64,000 nt of DNA from JAKZRT01 sp965247915 (GCA_965247915.1 OZ252048.1:1612001-1676000), one strand, 5' to 3'; positions 44,472 to 53,108 are shown, counted from the stretch's first letter. The notes: a model not told the origin generated them from the letters alone. Numbers and translations are program-made.

Positions 44472-44639
44472 ATGCAGATGAAAGCGCTGAATTCGGGCAA
44501 ATGGACGGCGGCGGCGACCGCGGCCGCCGCGCTGGCCCGAACGACCCCGGCCCGCGAGGCTAGGGACGGGCAGCGCCAAGGGCCGAATGCGGCGCTGGAC
44601 GATTGGGCGAAATCGGCGCGCCGGTCGCGACGGCCATGA
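44472..44639 (+). CDS. Short basic protein downstream of holin
   Basis: The 55-codon frame starts at ATG 44472, 12 bases after the holin stop and preceded by GGCGGGCGG. It begins MQMKALNSGKWTAAATAAAA and ends in a basic tail (SARRSRRP). Some Rhodobacteraceae carry a small membrane protein with a similar opening at this place; here the hydrophobic part is short, so it may be a decayed copy. It may simply be a spurious frame. Confidence 0.4.
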   Translation: MQMKALNSGKWTAAATAAAALARTTPAREARDGQRQGPNAALDDWAKSARRSRRP

Positions 44640-44724
44640 CGCGCTGATCAATTCACCGGGACATCCGGTGATTTGAGCGCCCCAGACCATTGGCGCTTTG
44701 CCGGCCTTCAACTATGGTTGCGCC

Positions 44725-46695
44725 ATGTTGGTCGAACTTGGACATTTTGCCCTGATCCTGGCGTTCTTTGTGGCTGTGGTGCAGGCAGTGCTGCCGATGG
44801 TGGGCGCGGCGCGTGGCTGGCACGGCTGGATGGCGGTTGGCGAACCAGCGGCTACGGCGCAAGTGGTGCTGATCGGGTTTTCATTCGCGGCCCTGACCAT
44901 CGCTTTCGTCACCTCGGACTTTTCGCTGGCGCTGGTAGTGGCCAATTCGCACACCGCCAAGCCGATGCTTTACAAGGTCGCGGGCGTCTGGGGCAATCAC
45001 GAGGGCTCGCTTTTGCTTTGGGTGCTGATCCTGGCGTTTTTCGGGGCCTCCGCGGCCTGGTTTGGCGGCGCTTTGCCACCCAAGCTGAGGGCGCGGGTAC
45101 TGGCGGTTCAGGGGTCGATCTCGGTGGCGTTTCTGGCCTTTATCCTCTTGACCTCCAACCCTTTTCTGCGGCTCGAGGTGCCGCCTTTCAACGGCGAGGA
45201 CCTGAACCCGTTGTTGCAGGACCCGGGCCTGGCGTTCCACCCGCCGTTTCTCTACCTCGGCTATGTCGGCCTTTCGATGAGCTTTTCCTTCGCGGTCGCG
45301 GCCCTGATCGAGGGCCGGGTCGATGCGGCTTGGGGCCGGTGGGTGCGGCCCTGGACGCTGGCCGCCTGGCTGTTCCTGACCGTCGGCATCGCGCTCGGGT
45401 CATGGTGGGCTTATTACGAGCTGGGCTGGGGCGGGTTCTGGTTCTGGGACCCGGTTGAGAACGCCAGTTTCATGCCCTGGCTGATCGCCGCGGCGCTTTT
45501 GCATTCGGCGATTGTCGTTGAAAAGCGCGAGGCGCTGAAGGCCTGGACCATCCTTCTGGCGATCCTCGCCTTCGGATTCTCGCTGATCGGCACCTTCATT
45601 GTGCGCTCGGGGATCCTCACCTCGGTTCACGCCTTTGCCAACGACCCCGAGCGCGGGCTTTTCATTCTGCTGATACTGGCGGTCTTCGTTGGCGGCGCGC
45701 TGACGCTTTTTGCCGCCCGTGCCAGCAGGCTAGAGGCGCGCGGGGTGTTTGCGCCGATCAGCCGCGAGGGCGCGCTGGTGGCCAATAACGTGCTGCTGGC
45801 GGTCGCGGCCCTGGTAGTTTTCATCGGCACCCTCTGGCCGTTGATCGCCGATCTTTTCTTCGACCGCAAGCTCAGCGTCGGAGCGCCGTTTTTCAATTCT
45901 GCGTTCACCCCTTTCATGGTGGCGCTGGCGGTGCTGTTGCCGCTTGGCGCGATCCTGCCCTGGAAACGCGCGCGCCTCAGCCGCAACCTTCGGCCACTGG
46001 GCGCCGGTGCCGTTTTGGCGCTGGCCGTGCTCGGGCTGGCATTCGCCTTGCAGACCGGGCCATCGGCGCTCGGGCCGATTGGCGCGGGGCTCGGGGCCTG
46101 GGTGGTTGCCGGCGCTCTGCTCGATCTTGCGCAGCGCACCGGCCGCGGCGGGGTTGCACAGCGTCTGGGGCGGGTCGCACGCCTGCCGCGGGCCGATCTT
46201 GGCAAGACAGTGGCCCACAGCGGGCTGGGCGTCACCATCCTGGGCATCGCGGCGCTGACCGCCTGGACGACCGAAGATATCCGGGTGGTCAATATCGGCG
46301 AGACCTATTCGGTTGGGGCTTATCAGCTTACTCTGGACGCGGTTAAGGGCGTGCAGGGACCAAATTACGCGGCGGCGCGGGCGGATATTTCGGTGCGGCG
46401 CAATGGCCGCGACCTTGGCGTCATGCACCCTGAAAAGCGCGTTTATCCCGTTGCCGGCATGGCCACGACCGAGGCGGCGATTCGCAATGGTGTGCTGCGC
46501 GACCTTTATCTGGTGATCGGCGACCAGCAGGCGGATGGCAGCTGGGCGGTGCGCAGTTTCATCAAGCCCTTCGCCAACTGGATCTGGGCCGGGGCGATTA
46601 TCATGGCGCTCGGCGGCGCGCTCAGCCTTTCGGACCGGCGGTTCCGTGTCGGTGCGGCGGCGCGCCGCGACCCAAAAACGCAAGCGGCGGAATAG
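44725..46695 (+). CDS. ccmF: Cytochrome c-type biogenesis haem lyase CcmF
   Basis: This is a 656-aa inner-membrane protein with about 15 helices. It contains the WWD haem-handling domain (WGGFWFWDPVENASFMPWL near residue 236), conserved His residues that flank it (NSHTAKPMLYKVAGVWGNHE) and the GTFIVRSGILTSVHAFA segment near 290. CcmF reduces and transfers haem from CcmE to apocytochrome with CcmH. The ATG at 44725 is preferred because the first helix starts there. ccmH starts 3 bases after its stop. Confidence 0.96.
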   Translation: MLVELGHFALILAFFVAVVQAVLPMVGAARGWHGWMAVGEPAATAQVVLIGFSFAALTIAFVTSDFSLALVVANSHTAKPMLYKVAGVWGNHEGSLLLWVLILAFFGASAAWFGGALPPKLRARVLAVQGSISVAFLAFILLTSNPFLRLEVPPFNGEDLNPLLQDPGLAFHPPFLYLGYVGLSMSFSFAVAALIEGRVDAAWGRWVRPWTLAAWLFLTVGIALGSWWAYYELGWGGFWFWDPVENASFMPWLIAAALLHSAIVVEKREALKAWTILLAILAFGFSLIGTFIVRSGILTSVHAFANDPERGLFILLILAVFVGGALTLFAARASRLEARGVFAPISREGALVANNVLLAVAALVVFIGTLWPLIADLFFDRKLSVGAPFFNSAFTPFMVALAVLLPLGAILPWKRARLSRNLRPLGAGAVLALAVLGLAFALQTGPSALGPIGAGLGAWVVAGALLDLAQRTGRGGVAQRLGRVARLPRADLGKTVAHSGLGVTILGIAALTAWTTEDIRVVNIGETYSVGAYQLTLDAVKGVQGPNYAAARADISVRRNGRDLGVMHPEKRVYPVAGMATTEAAIRNGVLRDLYLVIGDQQADGSWAVRSFIKPFANWIWAGAIIMALGGALSLSDRRFRVGAAARRDPKTQAAE

Positions 46696-46698
46696 GCG

Positions 46699-47157
46699 AT
46701 GTGGCGCGCGGCGATTTTCCTGATCGTGATAGGGCTTGGCAGTGCTGCGCAGTCTGTCGAGCCCGGCGAAATGCTGGACGACCCGGTGCTCGAGGCGCGC
46801 GCGCGCGCCTTGTCCAAGGGTCTGCGCTGTCTGGTCTGCCGCAATGAAAGCATCGACGAATCCAACGCCGATCTGGCCCGCGATCTGCGGCTTTTGGTGC
46901 GCGAAAGACTGGTGGCCGGCGACAGCGACGCTGCGGCGATTGCCTTTATCGTCGCGCGCTACGGCGAGTATGTTCTGCTTCAGCCCAGCCGCAGCGGGGC
47001 GAACATCATCCTTTGGGCGGCGGGTCCTGCGATGCTGGTGCTTGCCGCGGGTTTCGGAATTTCCTATCTGCGCAGGCGCGCGGTGCGCGGCGCCGGAACC
47101 GATGATGCGCTGACCGAGGACGAGGCGCGCCGCTTGCGCGAAATACTGCGCGACTAG
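46699..47157 (+). CDS. ccmH: Cytochrome c maturation protein CcmH/CycL
   Basis: This is a 152-aa periplasmic membrane-bound thioredoxin-like component. A signal sequence (AAIFLIVIGLGSAAQSV) precedes the redox motif LRCLVCRNESIDESNA, which is the LRCxxCQN-type site that keeps apocytochrome Cys reduced. A C-terminal helix (IILWAAGPAMLVLAAGFGI) anchors it. No CcmI-type TPR domain is fused. Confidence 0.94.
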   Translation: MWRAAIFLIVIGLGSAAQSVEPGEMLDDPVLEARARALSKGLRCLVCRNESIDESNADLARDLRLLVRERLVAGDSDAAAIAFIVARYGEYVLLQPSRSGANIILWAAGPAMLVLAAGFGISYLRRRAVRGAGTDDALTEDEARRLREILRD

Positions 47158-47220
47158 GCTTGTGGCCTTTTCTTGGTGGCCCGGACATCCTATCTGGGAG
47201 GCGAACAACAGGTAGGGACC

Positions 47221-47997
47221 ATGGACTACGAAACCATCCTTTTTGAGCTGCGCAACGATGTCGTGACCGTGACGCTGAACCGGCCCGACCGCAAGAACGC
47301 GCTGAACACGCAGATGCGCGCCGAGCTGCTGCACGCGGTGCGCGCCGCGCCGAGCCAGGCGCGGGTGCTGGTGATGACCGGCGTGGGCGATGCGTTCTGT
47401 TCGGGCCAGGACTTGAGCGACCGCAGCAATGCCGCAAATTTGGACCTCGAACGGACCTTGCGCGACGAATACGAGCCGCTGTTGCGCGCTATCTTTGACT
47501 GCCCGATCCCGGTGATTGCCGCGGTCAATGGTGCGGCGGCGGGGGCGGGGGCCAATCTGGCGCTGGCCGCCGACGTCGTGATCGCCGCCGAATCCGCATA
47601 TTTCCTGCAGGCGTTCACCCGCATCGGGCTGATCCCCGACGCCGGCGGGACCTATTGGCTGCCCCGGCAGATGGGCTTTGCCAAGGCCATGGGCGCAGCC
47701 CTGTTCGCCGAGCCGATCTCTGCCACCCAGGCCGAGGCCTGGGGGATGATTTGGGAGGTCATGCCCGATGCCGATTTTGCCGATTACTGGTGGGGCACGG
47801 CGCAAAAACTGGCCAAGGGACCTACAGCCGCCTACGCGGCGGTCAAAGCCGCAATTCGCGGCAGTTTTGACAATGGCCTGGATGACCAGCTGGCGCTGGA
47901 GGCCAAGCTCCAGGGCCAAATGGGCAAGACCAGGGATTTTCAGGAAGGCGTGGTGGCGTTTCTGGAAAAGCGCCGCGCGGTTTTCGAGGGGCGCTGA
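47221..47997 (+). CDS. Enoyl-CoA hydratase/isomerase family protein
   Basis: This is a 258-aa crotonase-fold enzyme. The oxyanion-hole segments are SGQDLSDRSN near residue 61 and the AAVNGAAAGAGANLALAAD stretch near 100, followed by ESAYFLQAFTRIGLIPDAGG with the GLIPDxGG motif. The Asp in that last motif resembles PaaG/PaaB-type isomerases and several hydratases. Actual substrate is unknown. ATG at 47221 follows AGGTAGGGACC. The next gene is cfa. Confidence 0.9.
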   Translation: MDYETILFELRNDVVTVTLNRPDRKNALNTQMRAELLHAVRAAPSQARVLVMTGVGDAFCSGQDLSDRSNAANLDLERTLRDEYEPLLRAIFDCPIPVIAAVNGAAAGAGANLALAADVVIAAESAYFLQAFTRIGLIPDAGGTYWLPRQMGFAKAMGAALFAEPISATQAEAWGMIWEVMPDADFADYWWGTAQKLAKGPTAAYAAVKAAIRGSFDNGLDDQLALEAKLQGQMGKTRDFQEGVVAFLEKRRAVFEGR

Positions 47998-48021
47998 CCC
48001 CGAGCGTCGAATTTCGACAAT

Positions 48022-49362
48022 GTGACGTTGCCAGACGCGTCGGTTTCGTTAAGGTTGCTCAATTGCAAAGTGCTTTGGGGTAACGGGGTGATTTCACAGC
48101 GTCTGCTTCTTGGTCTGGCCGAACGGCTGATTAGATCCGGCACGATCGAACTTACCTTGCCCGATGGCGAAACCCGCCGGTTCGGCGACGGGTCGGACCC
48201 GCGCAACGCGATTCACATCCACGACCGCCGTTTTTTCTGGCGTATCCTGCGCGATCCCGAGATTGCCCTGGGCGAAGCCTATATGGATGGATCGCTGACC
48301 GTGCCCGACGGCGGCCTGAAAGCGGCGCTGAGCGTTTTGGCGCGAAATGCAAATGCCGGGAACATGCCGCCTTTGCAACGGCTGCAGCGGAGTATCCGCC
48401 GCGCGCTTCGCCATTTTTCCAGCCTAAACACCCGGCGCGCATCGAGGCGCAATGCCAAGGCGCATTATGACCTGCCGGTCGCGCTTTATGACCTCTTCAT
48501 GGAAGAAGACAAACAATATACCTGCGCCTATTTCCGGCGCGGTGACGAAACTTTGGAAGAGGCCCAGTCAAACAAGAAACACCACATTGCGGCCAAGCTG
48601 CTCTTGGAACCGGGCATGGAGGTGCTGGAAATCGGGTCGGGCTGGGGCGGGCTGGCGATCACGCTGGCGCGCGATTACGGGGTCAGGGTCACCGGTGTGA
48701 CGCTGAGCCCGGTGCAGCTGCAGGACGCAAAGCGCCGGGCCCGGGCCGCAGGTGTCACAGAAAACATCGACTTTCGCCTGCAGGATTACCGCGAGGTCAC
48801 CGACCGCTATGACCGGGTCGTGGCGGTTGGCATGATGGAGCATGTGGGCAAGCCGCAGTACCCGGTGTTTTTCAACAAGATCAATGATCTGCTGACAGAT
48901 GAAGGCGTGGCCGTTTTGCAATTCATCGGTCGATCTTCGGCGCCCGATATGACCTCGCCCTGGATGGCGAAATATATCTTTCCCGGAGGGTACACGCCGT
49001 CGATGTCCGAGGTTGCGCCGTCGGTCGAGGCGTCGGGCCTGGTGATGACCGATCTGGAAGTATGGCGCGGGCAATACGAACGCACCCTGCAACATTGGCA
49101 GGCGCGGTTTGAGGCCAATATCGATGCGGTGCGCGCGCTGGTCGATGAGAAATTCGTGCGCATGTGGCGCTATTACCTGACCGCCGCCGAGATCGGGTTT
49201 TCCGAACGCCAACAGGTGCTCTACCAGATGCAGCTGGCGCGCCAACCCTACACAGTGCCCAGCACGCGCGATTATCTCTACAGCGAACCGCTCGCGGCGG
49301 AACCCGTGGCGTCGCCCGACGAAAGCGGCGCCAAAAAATCCACCGCGAACGCGCTTACCTAA
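48022..49362 (+). CDS. cfa: Cyclopropane-fatty-acyl-phospholipid synthase
   Basis: This 446-aa SAM-dependent methyltransferase adds a methylene across double bonds of membrane lipids. The SAM motif is VLEIGSGWGGLAITLAR near residue 200, followed by TGVTLSPVQLQDAKRR and the bicarbonate-site region MMEHVGKPQYPVFF near residue 272. The start is uncertain: a GTG at 48022 gives 446 aa, while a GTG at 48088 after GGGGTAACGGG fits the family N-terminus about as well. The 3' end overlaps the convergent gene by four bases. Confidence 0.92.
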   Translation: MTLPDASVSLRLLNCKVLWGNGVISQRLLLGLAERLIRSGTIELTLPDGETRRFGDGSDPRNAIHIHDRRFFWRILRDPEIALGEAYMDGSLTVPDGGLKAALSVLARNANAGNMPPLQRLQRSIRRALRHFSSLNTRRASRRNAKAHYDLPVALYDLFMEEDKQYTCAYFRRGDETLEEAQSNKKHHIAAKLLLEPGMEVLEIGSGWGGLAITLARDYGVRVTGVTLSPVQLQDAKRRARAAGVTENIDFRLQDYREVTDRYDRVVAVGMMEHVGKPQYPVFFNKINDLLTDEGVAVLQFIGRSSAPDMTSPWMAKYIFPGGYTPSMSEVAPSVEASGLVMTDLEVWRGQYERTLQHWQARFEANIDAVRALVDEKFVRMWRYYLTAAEIGFSERQQVLYQMQLARQPYTVPSTRDYLYSEPLAAEPVASPDESGAKKSTANALT

Positions 49363-50337
49363 TTGTCATATGGCTGCGGCATGTGAAATATTTCGATCAG
49401 TGTTTCTTCGCTCACTCTGGCTCTGTCGACTGTCATATTGCGGGTGCTGCCGAGGCTGAGATAGGGATTTCCGAGCGATTCCCACCCGGCGTCGTGGTCA
49501 AATTTGATGAGGCCTGGGCTCCCCTGCCACCGGTCTTTGTGCAGACTGCGAAACATTTCAAAATTCACAATAATTGTCGTTCTGTTTAGAACTGTCTTTC
49601 CTTTGCGATCCTTACACTTCATGTGCAAGAATTCGTTCACGCGATGGACGGTCAGAATCAAACTGGCGGTCGGCTTTGGCGGATTGGCGGCTGCTTCGTC
49701 GCTCAGGTACTTGCTGGGCGGAATATTGATGGTCGCGCCCGGAATCTCCAGCCGCGAATTTTCGCCACTCCAGGTTCGTTTGCAATTCTTGGCCCGAGCC
49801 TTGGTTGTAGTTTTTATCGAGATGAAATTCAGCACTTCGCGGTCGCCTTCCCACATCCCAATCGAGCCGTTGATTTCTGGCGGCACCAAAAAGACGGTGC
49901 CCGAAACCGTGCTGGTGATTTGTTGTTTTTTCAGACTAGTAGTGATCACCGAATGAAACGTCATGCGAAAATGCGCGCAGGTGTTATAGCGCGCGTTCAA
50001 CTCGCCATCATTTTCCAGTGTGATGCCATAGCCTTGGGCCAAACTGTAAAGTACTAGAATATTGCCCGCTTCACCCGGATCACGGTTGGTCACACAATCG
50101 GCCGATGCCGCCATGATCGCATTGTCGATGGCCACGCCGATCAGGTCTTGGCCGTAATCAACTTCGAGCATGTCGTCTTCGTAACCGCCGACCTGAACGG
50201 CCTTTAGCCACGAATTGTAAGAACTTATTGCGCCCATCAGCGCGTCTTCGGATTTGGTGGCGGTTTTCAGCTCTGGTTCAATTTCGCTCTTATACTGATC
50301 GGTCAGCGCTTGCTGGTCCTGGGCGGTGGCTGGCAAG
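49359..50337 (-). pseudogene. Unrecognised gene lacking its 5' end at the IS3 border
   Basis: About 325 codons run in frame from the IS border at 50337 to the TAG at 49359-49361. The first native residues are LPATAQDQQALTDQYKSEIE; anything before comes from the IS. The sequence is rich in Thr, Ser and beta-strand-like pieces (VSGTVFLVPPEINGSIGMW, ILTVHRVNEFLHMKCKDRKG), with a helical N-terminal part (EDALMGAISSYNSWLK). GC is lower than in core neighbours. I do not recognise a family. Loss of the 5' end probably inactivates it. Confidence 0.6.
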
Positions 50338-50376
50338 TGAGCTACTCCCCAACCGTTGGACAGTATTTGGCGCAAT

Positions 50377-51240
50377 CTAAGCTACTTTTTGCTCCTGCTG
50401 ATCGGGTTGCGTTGTTTCATTTCTCTGCCAATAGACCACGGCTGGAGGCTGGCCGCCAAGTGCGGAATGCGGCCGCTTCTGATTGTAGAACTCCATCCAT
50501 TTGCCGACGCCGGCCTTGGCCTCCGATCCAGTCTCCCAGGCGTGCAGATAGACGCACTCGTATTTCAGCGAGCGCCACAGCCGTTCCACAAAAATATTGT
50601 CGAGGAACCGGCCCTTGCCGTCCATCGAGATATGCACGCCTGTCCGCTTCAGTTGGCCCGTCCAGACAAAGGATGTGAACTGACTGCCTTGGTCAGTGTT
50701 CATGATCTGGGGCGGGCCAAACTTGTGGATTGCCTCGTTCAACGCCTCGACGCAGAAGTCCGCTTCCAGCGTGTTCGAGATGCGCCACGCCAGCACTTTG
50801 CGCGTGTGCCAGTCCATGATGGCCAGGAGATACAGGAAGCCGCGTCGCATTGGCAGATAGGTGATATCAGAACACCAGACCTGATTGGGGCGGGTCACAC
50901 GAAGCCCACGTAGCAGATAGGGGTAAATCTTGTGGCCCTTCGCGGCCTTGCTGGTGTTGGGCCTCTGGTAGATCGGCATGAGGCCCATCAACCGCATGAG
51001 CCGTCGGATGCGCTTCTCGTTCACCAGATGACCTTCGTTCCGAAGATGCCACGTCATTTGGCGCACACCGTAAAACGGCGTTTCCAAGAACTGCTTATCT
51101 ATCAGGCGCATCAGGTCGAGGTTCATCGCGGTCTCACCCTTTGGCTCATAGTAAAAGGATGACCGTGAGATCGACAGCAAGGCGCATTGTTTGCCAACAG
51201 ACAGGTTTGGAAGGCCTGGCTCAATCATCTTCCGCCTCAC
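50377..51240 (-). CDS. IS3-family transposase OrfB (copy 2)
   Basis: This is identical in protein sequence to the orfB of copy 1 (287 aa), with an intact DDE triad in WCSDITYLP, NTDQGSQFTS and FVERLWRSLKYE. It starts at a GTG overlapping the orfA stop. Confidence 0.93.
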   Translation of the reverse strand: MRRKMIEPGLPNLSVGKQCALLSISRSSFYYEPKGETAMNLDLMRLIDKQFLETPFYGVRQMTWHLRNEGHLVNEKRIRRLMRLMGLMPIYQRPNTSKAAKGHKIYPYLLRGLRVTRPNQVWCSDITYLPMRRGFLYLLAIMDWHTRKVLAWRISNTLEADFCVEALNEAIHKFGPPQIMNTDQGSQFTSFVWTGQLKRTGVHISMDGKGRFLDNIFVERLWRSLKYECVYLHAWETGSEAKAGVGKWMEFYNQKRPHSALGGQPPAVVYWQRNETTQPDQQEQKVA

Positions 51241-51530
51241 TTGCCGGCCCAGGGCTTGAGCTTTCTGGCCAAAAAATCGTTGGCGACGGCCAGCTCCCCT
51301 ATCTTGGCGTGCAAGTCTTTAACCTGTTCTTCGTCAACTTCAGCCGCTTTCCTGCTGCCGCGCCCGAACACGCCCGACGCGCCTTCAAGCAACGCACGTT
51401 TCCATTGATGGATCATGGTAGGATGCACGCCAAACCGGCTCGCCAACTCTGAAACCGTCGCCTCCCCCTTCAGCGCCTCCAATGCCACCTTGGCCTTAAA
51501 CTCTGGATGATGTTGCTTTCGTTTCGACAT
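51237..51530 (-). CDS. IS3-family transposase OrfA (copy 2)
   Basis: This 97-aa DNA-binding subunit differs from copy 1 by a single Gly for Glu (VFGRGSRK against VFERGSRK). The Gly version is next to the start of the leucine-zipper-like helix and should not affect the helix-turn-helix. Upstream AAGGAGAT provides the ribosome site. Confidence 0.93.
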   Translation of the reverse strand: MSKRKQHHPEFKAKVALEALKGEATVSELASRFGVHPTMIHQWKRALLEGASGVFGRGSRKAAEVDEEQVKDLHAKIGELAVANDFLARKLKPWAGK

Positions 51531-51610
51531 TTCTGATCTCCTTCGTGTTGAAGATCAGCAGACTACAAATCGCAGCTTACGTCAGTGTCCGAATTTCGGG
51601 GGGTAGCTCA

Positions 51611-52253
51611 GTACATGCATCAAGCGGGGACTTCCCATTGCCGCCAAGGCATTCATCTGCACATCAATGACATTTTTTACCAGCGCAGCTAAGTGAGGTG
51701 CGCCCCGCTCCATAACCGCTTCCGGTATCACAGGCACAATATACCCGTGGCTCGCCGCAATGGCATTTTGAGAAACAATCTTTGTAGCGGGTGGGCAATC
51801 AAAGATGATGTAGTCGAATTCCTCGTTAACACCTGTTTCTTCCAGCCATCGGCACATCAGTGTGCGCTTGTCCCATTCAGATTGGATAGCATTCCCGTGA
51901 TGAGATGAAGTTAGTTCAATCTCCACATCATCCAATTGTAGACTTGCGGGGACAATTTTGAGTTTGCCATAAAGATATTTATTCAATTGTGTCGATGCAA
52001 CGATCTCAATGCCAGGCATTTTCTGTACCTGCACAAATGGCTTGAATACCTCTGTGACGGTTTGCTTTGCAGCTACATGGCTCTGCCAAGTCTTGGCACC
52101 CAAACAAACAATAGAAAGGCTGCTTTGGTGGTCCATATCCACGACCAAAACACGGGCCTTATAGTAGCGGACAAGCCCCGCAGCGAGATTGAAGGAAAGA
52201 GTGGTTTTGCCAACGCCGCCCTTGAAGTTGATGATACTTACACGCTTTGCCAT
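51611..52253 (-). pseudogene. ParA-family ATPase, 3' end replaced by IS3
   Basis: The ATG at 52253 opens a ParA/Soj-type ATPase with the deviant Walker A motif FKGGVGKTT near residue 10, the A' motif VVDMDHQSSLS near 38 and the Walker B-like IIFDCPPAT near 149. After about 214 native residues (ending PRLMHVL) the frame enters the IS3 element, which adds SYPPKFGH and a stop. Full-length relatives are longer, so the C-terminal helices are lost. No parB is visible. The upstream region is cut by the left end of the IS1595 transposon 62 bases away, so the promoter may be gone too. Confidence 0.8.
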
Positions 52254-52306
52254 TAAATATTCTCCAATGTTTTCTGACTAAAATTTGCTGATAAGCCTAT
52301 TTTTGA

Positions 52307-52314
52307 AAAATTTT
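52307..52314 (+). repeat. Target-site duplication, left
   Basis: AAAATTTT lies immediately outside the left terminal repeat of the IS1595-type transposon. The identical octamer lies immediately outside the right end at 58491-58498. Eight bp is the duplication length known for the IS1595 family. The octamer is itself palindromic, so its direction is ambiguous. Confidence 0.85.
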
Positions 52315-52340
52315 GGCAATTGTATACTTGACAAACCCAA
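52315..52340 (+). repeat. Left terminal inverted repeat of the IS1595-type transposon
   Basis: This 26-bp repeat begins GGCAATTGTATAC and contains TTGACA at 52328-52333. It matches the reverse complement of 58465-58490 at 25 of 26 positions. Confidence 0.9.
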
Positions 52341-52354
52341 TTCCATAACACACA

Positions 52355-52369
52355 CCCCTTCGAAAGGGG
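52355..52369 (+). promoter_or_regulatory. Hairpin covering the ribosome site of the 71-aa gene
   Basis: CCCCTT-CGA-AAGGGG forms a 6-bp stem with a 3-base loop directly before the ATG at 52376. The 3' arm is the Shine-Dalgarno-like AAGGGGG, so translation should be weak unless the stem is melted. Confidence 0.5.
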
Positions 52370-52375
52370 GATGCT

Positions 52376-52591
52376 ATGCTTGATCTATACTCCAAAGTTG
52401 TTCTGACGGTTATCGCAGTTGCGCTATCTGCAATCGCCTACAGTGAATTCGCTCAGCCTGCTTTTGCGATTGGTGATGCGTGCGGGTCCAGATTTGATCC
52501 CTGCTATGTCGAGGTCTCAGAGGCGATCGAAGTCCGGGGGTATGTCGGTATTAATGGCATAGTTGAGGCCGAAGTAACCAACTGGCCCTAG
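52376..52591 (+). CDS. 71-aa small exported or membrane-anchored protein
   Basis: The product has 71 aa: a hydrophobic helix at residues 4-25 (YSKVVLTVIAVALSAIAYSE), then AQPAFAIGDACGSRFDPCYV with two Cys, and a short beta-like tail. The ATG at 52376 is preceded by AAGGGGG. Short proteins with a similar opening (MLDLY.KVVLTVIAVAL) occur in many alphaproteobacteria without known function. It is the only transposon gene pointing inward from the left end, and its 3' end overlaps the convergent 46-aa gene by four bases. Confidence 0.6.
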   Translation: MLDLYSKVVLTVIAVALSAIAYSEFAQPAFAIGDACGSRFDPCYVEVSEAIEVRGYVGINGIVEAEVTNWP

Positions 52592-52728
52592 TCGTCATTT
52601 TTCGGCTCCGGCTTCTTGGTCGCCAGCTTCTTCAGCTTCTTGTTGAACCGTTCTTCATCGTCGTCCGTTTCGAGTTTACGGGCGGCTTCTTTGAACTTGT
52701 CGAGTTGGGTTTTCGATGTCTCAGCCAT
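52588..52728 (-). CDS. 46-aa charged small protein, last gene of the PIN module
   Basis: The ATG at 52728 lies inside the last codons of the PIN gene (8-base overlap). The 46 residues are helical and highly charged: TSKTQLDKFKEAARKLETDD, then EERFNKKLKKLATKKPEPKN. It has no Cys or membrane helix. Its size, charge and tight overlap with a PIN gene resemble antitoxin-type partners, although in classical VapBC the antitoxin precedes the toxin. I do not recognise a DNA-binding fold. Confidence 0.65.
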   Translation of the reverse strand: MAETSKTQLDKFKEAARKLETDDDEERFNKKLKKLATKKPEPKNDD

Positions 52729-53038
52729 CCAGCAGTTCCTCCTGCAGGTATTTTCCGGGCAACGCATCAGTTTTCGAGGGCATCCTAACCAATAACCCTC
52801 GTTGCTGCAGAACATCACTATGCGCATCGACACAAGAAAAACGACCATTCATCGACAAAAATTCGGAACATCTACGGTCCAGCGCAGAGGCAAGATGCAC
52901 ACCATCGGCCCCTTTTAGCGTGATGCCGTCCTTCCATCGAAGATTCCGTGCAGCCATGCAGATAAACGGATCGGGCTGAACAAGGTGGACATATTGCCCA
53001 GAGGTGAGCAATGAATCAAATGCCGCTTGGACGCGAGG
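52721..53038 (-). pseudogene. PIN-domain protein, C-terminal half (separated by IS66 insertion)
   Basis: In frame from the IS66 border, RVQAAFDSLLTSGQYVHLVQ leads to the conserved C-terminal PIN block GADGVHLASALDRRCSEFLS and ends EELLDG. The acidic GAD residues are those that coordinate metal in the second half of PIN nucleases. The N-terminal half lies 3.4 kb away at 56445-56660. Together they give about 176 residues, a normal PIN length. A stop sits just upstream in the same frame (53039-53041), so this half cannot be made as part of the original protein. Confidence 0.78.
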
Positions 53039-53108
53039 CTACCGGCATCAACGGAACCCCCTCTTTTTTGGTTTGATGTGCCCTGTCATTTTGGCGCGAG
53101 GCTACCGG
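53032..53108. repeat. 14-bp direct repeat at the IS66 left end
   Basis: CGCGAGGCTACCGG occurs at 53032-53045, directly outside the IS66 left repeat, and again at 53095-53108, just before the first transposase gene. The copies start 63 bp apart. The duplication may reflect a slip or rearrangement during insertion and explains why no ordinary target duplication is seen. Confidence 0.7.

Larger units (their letters stand above)
50338..51610 (-). mobile_element. IS3-family insertion sequence, copy 2 (inverted relative to copy 1)
   Basis: This is a 1273-bp copy of the element at 13944-15216 in opposite orientation, with the same TGAGCTAC-starting terminal repeats. It differs from copy 1 at two bases I could find. 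No target duplication is visible. The left flank is a gene missing its 5' end and the right flank a parA gene missing its 3' end, so the junction is not a simple insertion. Confidence 0.93.

Noticed and set aside
43492..44639. A prophage
   Set aside because: Only lysis-type genes are present; there are no capsid, terminase, integrase or att-like sequences.
45730..47919. A 729-codon open frame on the minus strand opposite ccmF, ccmH and the enoyl-CoA hydratase gene
   Set aside because: It is antisense to three well-recognised genes, has no coherent family features and reflects high-GC codon bias.
52721..53011. A separate small gene starting at TTG 53011
   Set aside because: The reading frame is the C-terminal half of a PIN protein whose N-terminal half lies across the IS66 element.
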